From assembly GCA_958427375.1 (NCBI GenBank), contig CAUABY010000101.1:1-7386 (forward strand): a DNA stretch of 7,386 nt, written 5' to 3'. The DNA comes from an uncultured Eubacteriales bacterium. Its GTDB lineage: Bacteria; Bacillota; Clostridia; Oscillospirales; Oscillospiraceae. Below are positions 6,136 to 7,386 of the stretch, in pieces. Made by a program: the position numbers and the translations under genes. Each line of letters begins with the position of its first letter. The first letter of the stretch is position 1. The notes beneath the pieces are model-generated. The model saw only the letters and a list, made by a program, of their open reading frames with translations, did not search any database and was not told the DNA's origin.

Positions 6136-6409
6136 ATATGGGTATATTCGCGGCTGCAAAACGGGGGCATACCGATGCCGCGCCGAGGTATAAAAACAGC
6201 TGTGTTTACCGTTTCACCCTGTACGCGGAAAACCCGGCTGCCGCCGCGGGATTTCCACGCGGCAGTAAGCAAAGCAAAAGTAAAAACCAGAGAATAGTAA
6301 TAATTCCCACAAAATCGCCTATAATAGGAAATATAAAGAAACTAAGGCGAAAAAGTCACAATTTAGACCTTTATAATACCGAATTTTAAACCCGTGCATG
6401 ACCCAAGTA

Positions 6410-6418
6410 TGCTATAAT
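6410..6418 (+). promoter_or_regulatory. Extended -10 promoter of the PAS/GAF-like gene
   Basis: TGC directly before a perfect TATAAT (6413-6418) makes an extended -10 element. The -35 region near 6390-6395 (ACCCGT) is poor, which is acceptable for extended -10 promoters. The predicted start near 6425 leaves about 49 nt to the GTG. Another TATAAT at 6439-6444 is less well placed because no -35 or TG element accompanies it. Confidence 0.6.
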
Positions 6419-6456
6419 TTAAACACAAAAACAGTGGGTATAATGGGTTTAATAGG

Positions 6457-6464
6457 AAAGGGGG
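6457..6464 (+). promoter_or_regulatory. Ribosome binding site that decides a GTG start
   Basis: AAAGGGGG matches seven of eight bases of the AAAGGAGG consensus. It ends 9 nt before GTG 6474, a normal spacing, but only 3 nt before the in-frame TTG 6468. In-frame stops at 6441, 6450 and 6453 exclude any earlier start. Confidence 0.65.
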
Positions 6465-6473
6465 AAATTGAGC

Positions 6474-7386
6474 GTGGGAATAGAAGCGAGCAGCATAAGA
6501 ATTATTGAGTATCTCTCATCGGCGGCAATCGTGAGCGAGATAGACAGCGGCAGGGTAGTCTATCTCAACAAGGAAGCGCGTGACTATTTTAAAATCGCGG
6601 AGGTGCCTGAGAATACCAAAAGCCTTGAGCTTTTGAAGCTCCAGGGGGACGATCTTGACTGGTATATGACGGTGAATCCGACCGCGCAGATTGAGAAATT
6701 CCAGCCTATTCAGAAAAAGGCGGATTTTCCGGTGGTTTTGGACTGCTGTGCGATAGAAATGAACGGCACACTATATCGGCTCGACGTGTTCAACACAAAA
6801 AATTATGACGAAATGTATGATTACAACCAGTATGCGTATACATTCGAGCGGTCTGTAAACCGGCTGGAAAAGCTGTATAAGGGTATAGCCAGCTTGGAGG
6901 ATAACATCAGAGATATACTTGACTTAGTGCTGTATACATACGCGGGCGACAGAGCCTTTGTGTATGAAGTGGACGAGGAGCTGTGCTGCACGGTGGACAC
7001 ATATGAGCGCTGCCGCATGGGCTTTGTGGGACACAATGAGAAATACAAGACGCTGGACAGGGAAACTATCCAGCTTTTGATGAATCAGCTTGAAAGAGGG
7101 GACTATTACACGCACGTCACCGAAAATGTGGAGGATCAGTTCATCCGCGAGCGGATGGAAAAGGGCCTTGTGGTGCGCGTGATGACAGCGCCCTTTACAC
7201 GCCGCAGCGGGATGCACTGCTTCTTGTGCATTGATAATCCGCGCCGTTTCTGGAAAAAGGGCACTTTCCTGAGATACGCTTCGTACATGCTTGCAAACGA
7301 TCTACATGTAAATAAGATTCAAGGGCATCTTAACGCGTCGTATATGCTCAATCGCTCGCTGTTAAACGACAGTGAGGACTGTGTCA
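6474..7386 (+). CDS. PAS/GAF-like sensory protein, N-terminal part (runs off right edge)
   Basis: A frame of 304 codons stays open from GTG 6474 to the window end with no stop; it lacks an ATG start. I see no membrane segment, so the visible part is probably cytoplasmic. Residues about 13-107 look PAS-like: GRVVYLNKEARDYF (27-40) has the usual 'visible as a name in a sequence of residues' pattern of a PAS beta strand and helix. A helical linker follows (about 122-150). Residues about 145-280 resemble a GAF domain: LEDNIRDILDLVLYTYAGDRAFVYEVD opens at 141 in two parts, with YEVD at 164-167, and CFLCIDNP is at 249-256. The segment from 285 (HLNASYMLNRS) may begin an output domain. In clostridial proteins of this layout that is often GGDEF, which makes or senses cyclic-di-GMP, but no GGDEF motif falls inside the window. 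Ligand and output are unknown. Confidence 0.72.
   Translation, partial: MGIEASSIRIIEYLSSAAIVSEIDSGRVVYLNKEARDYFKIAEVPENTKSLELLKLQGDDLDWYMTVNPTAQIEKFQPIQKKADFPVVLDCCAIEMNGTLYRLDVFNTKNYDEMYDYNQYAYTFERSVNRLEKLYKGIASLEDNIRDILDLVLYTYAGDRAFVYEVDEELCCTVDTYERCRMGFVGHNEKYKTLDRETIQLLMNQLERGDYYTHVTENVEDQFIRERMEKGLVVRVMTAPFTRRSGMHCFLCIDNPRRFWKKGTFLRYASYMLANDLHVNKIQGHLNASYMLNRSLLNDSEDCV

Larger units (their letters stand above)
6136..6467 (+). other. Intergenic region of about 330 nt with no convincing gene
   Basis: The first half (to about 6270) is GC-rich and the second half is strongly AT-rich. It holds one clear hairpin, CTGCCGC (6238-6244) with GCGGCAG (6259-6265) around a 14-nt loop, with no T run after it. 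A weaker pair is TCGCCT (6315-6320) with AGGCGA (6345-6350). Several TATAAT strings occur (6320, 6372, 6413), and only the one at 6413 is well placed as a promoter. I recognise no riboswitch or small RNA family. The two short plus-strand frames here (6112-6297 and 6138-6389) lack ribosome sites and recognisable protein sequence. Confidence 0.6.

Noticed and set aside
6250..6300. A possible cyclic-di-GMP (GEMM) riboswitch, prompted by GCAAAGC upstream of a possible GGDEF protein
   Set aside because: The rest of the conserved GEMM core, including the GGTAGGTAGCGGGGTTACCGATGG-like half in any recognisable form, is absent.
6315..6350. TCGCCT/AGGCGA hairpin followed on the minus strand by TTTT, as a leftward terminator
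   Set aside because: The stem is only 6 bp with a 24-nt loop, and no leftward gene ends here.
6112..6389. Two overlapping plus-strand short frames of 61 and 83 codons after the terminator
   Set aside because: The first starts inside the terminator hairpin, neither has a Shine-Dalgarno site, and the protein sequences show no recognisable domain.
6443..6445. ATG upstream of the PAS/GAF-like gene as its start codon
   Set aside because: It is out of frame with the long open frame, and in-frame stops lie at 6441, 6450 and 6453.

Overview
The window looks like a chromosomal segment of a GC-rich member of the Clostridia (Firmicutes), probably near the Oscillospirales/Ruminococcaceae. The lineage is an inference from gene content and style: GC-rich genes separated by AT-rich intergenic DNA with consensus sigma-A promoters, strong Shine-Dalgarno sites, a fused FHA-FtsW/RodA protein beside a class B penicillin-binding protein, a NusG_II/Gx-transporter pair, and an Mrp/NifX-like pair with cysteine-rich ends. 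I see no rRNA, tRNA, insertion sequence, CRISPR array or phage gene.

Left part, minus strand (1-3736). Three genes read leftward and look like one operon: an FHA-domain FtsW/RodA-type glycan polymerase, a class B penicillin-binding transpeptidase joined to it by a 4-nt stop/start overlap, and, 19 nt further on, an ABC-F ATPase that runs off the left edge. The first two form a cognate SEDS-bPBP peptidoglycan synthase pair, and the FHA domain suggests control by phosphothreonine signalling.

Divergent promoter region (3737-3837). This AT-rich stretch holds two back-to-back promoters. Their -35 hexamers lie on opposite strands of the same few bases (GTTGACAAC, 3801-3809), so the two probably cannot be occupied together. 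The rightward promoter would start transcription at or one base before the ATG of the next gene, which has no Shine-Dalgarno site, so that mRNA may be leaderless.

Middle, plus strand (3838-4717). A membrane-anchored NusG_II-domain protein overlaps a Gx-transporter/Hpre_diP_synt_I membrane protein by 8 nt. Their cellular role is not established.

Right-middle, plus strand (4741-6135). A separate promoter drives an Mrp/NBP35-type Fe-S carrier ATPase and, with a 1-nt overlap, a NifX/NifB-like small protein ending in a Cys/Gly tail. A rho-independent terminator closes the unit. The pair looks like an Fe-S or metal-cluster assembly module.

Right end (6136-7386). About 330 nt without a convincing gene ends in an extended -10 promoter. 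It is followed by a long open frame that lacks an ATG start and runs off the window. It begins at GTG 6474 (or TTG 6468) and looks like the PAS/GAF-type sensory half of a signalling protein, possibly a diguanylate cyclase whose output domain lies outside.
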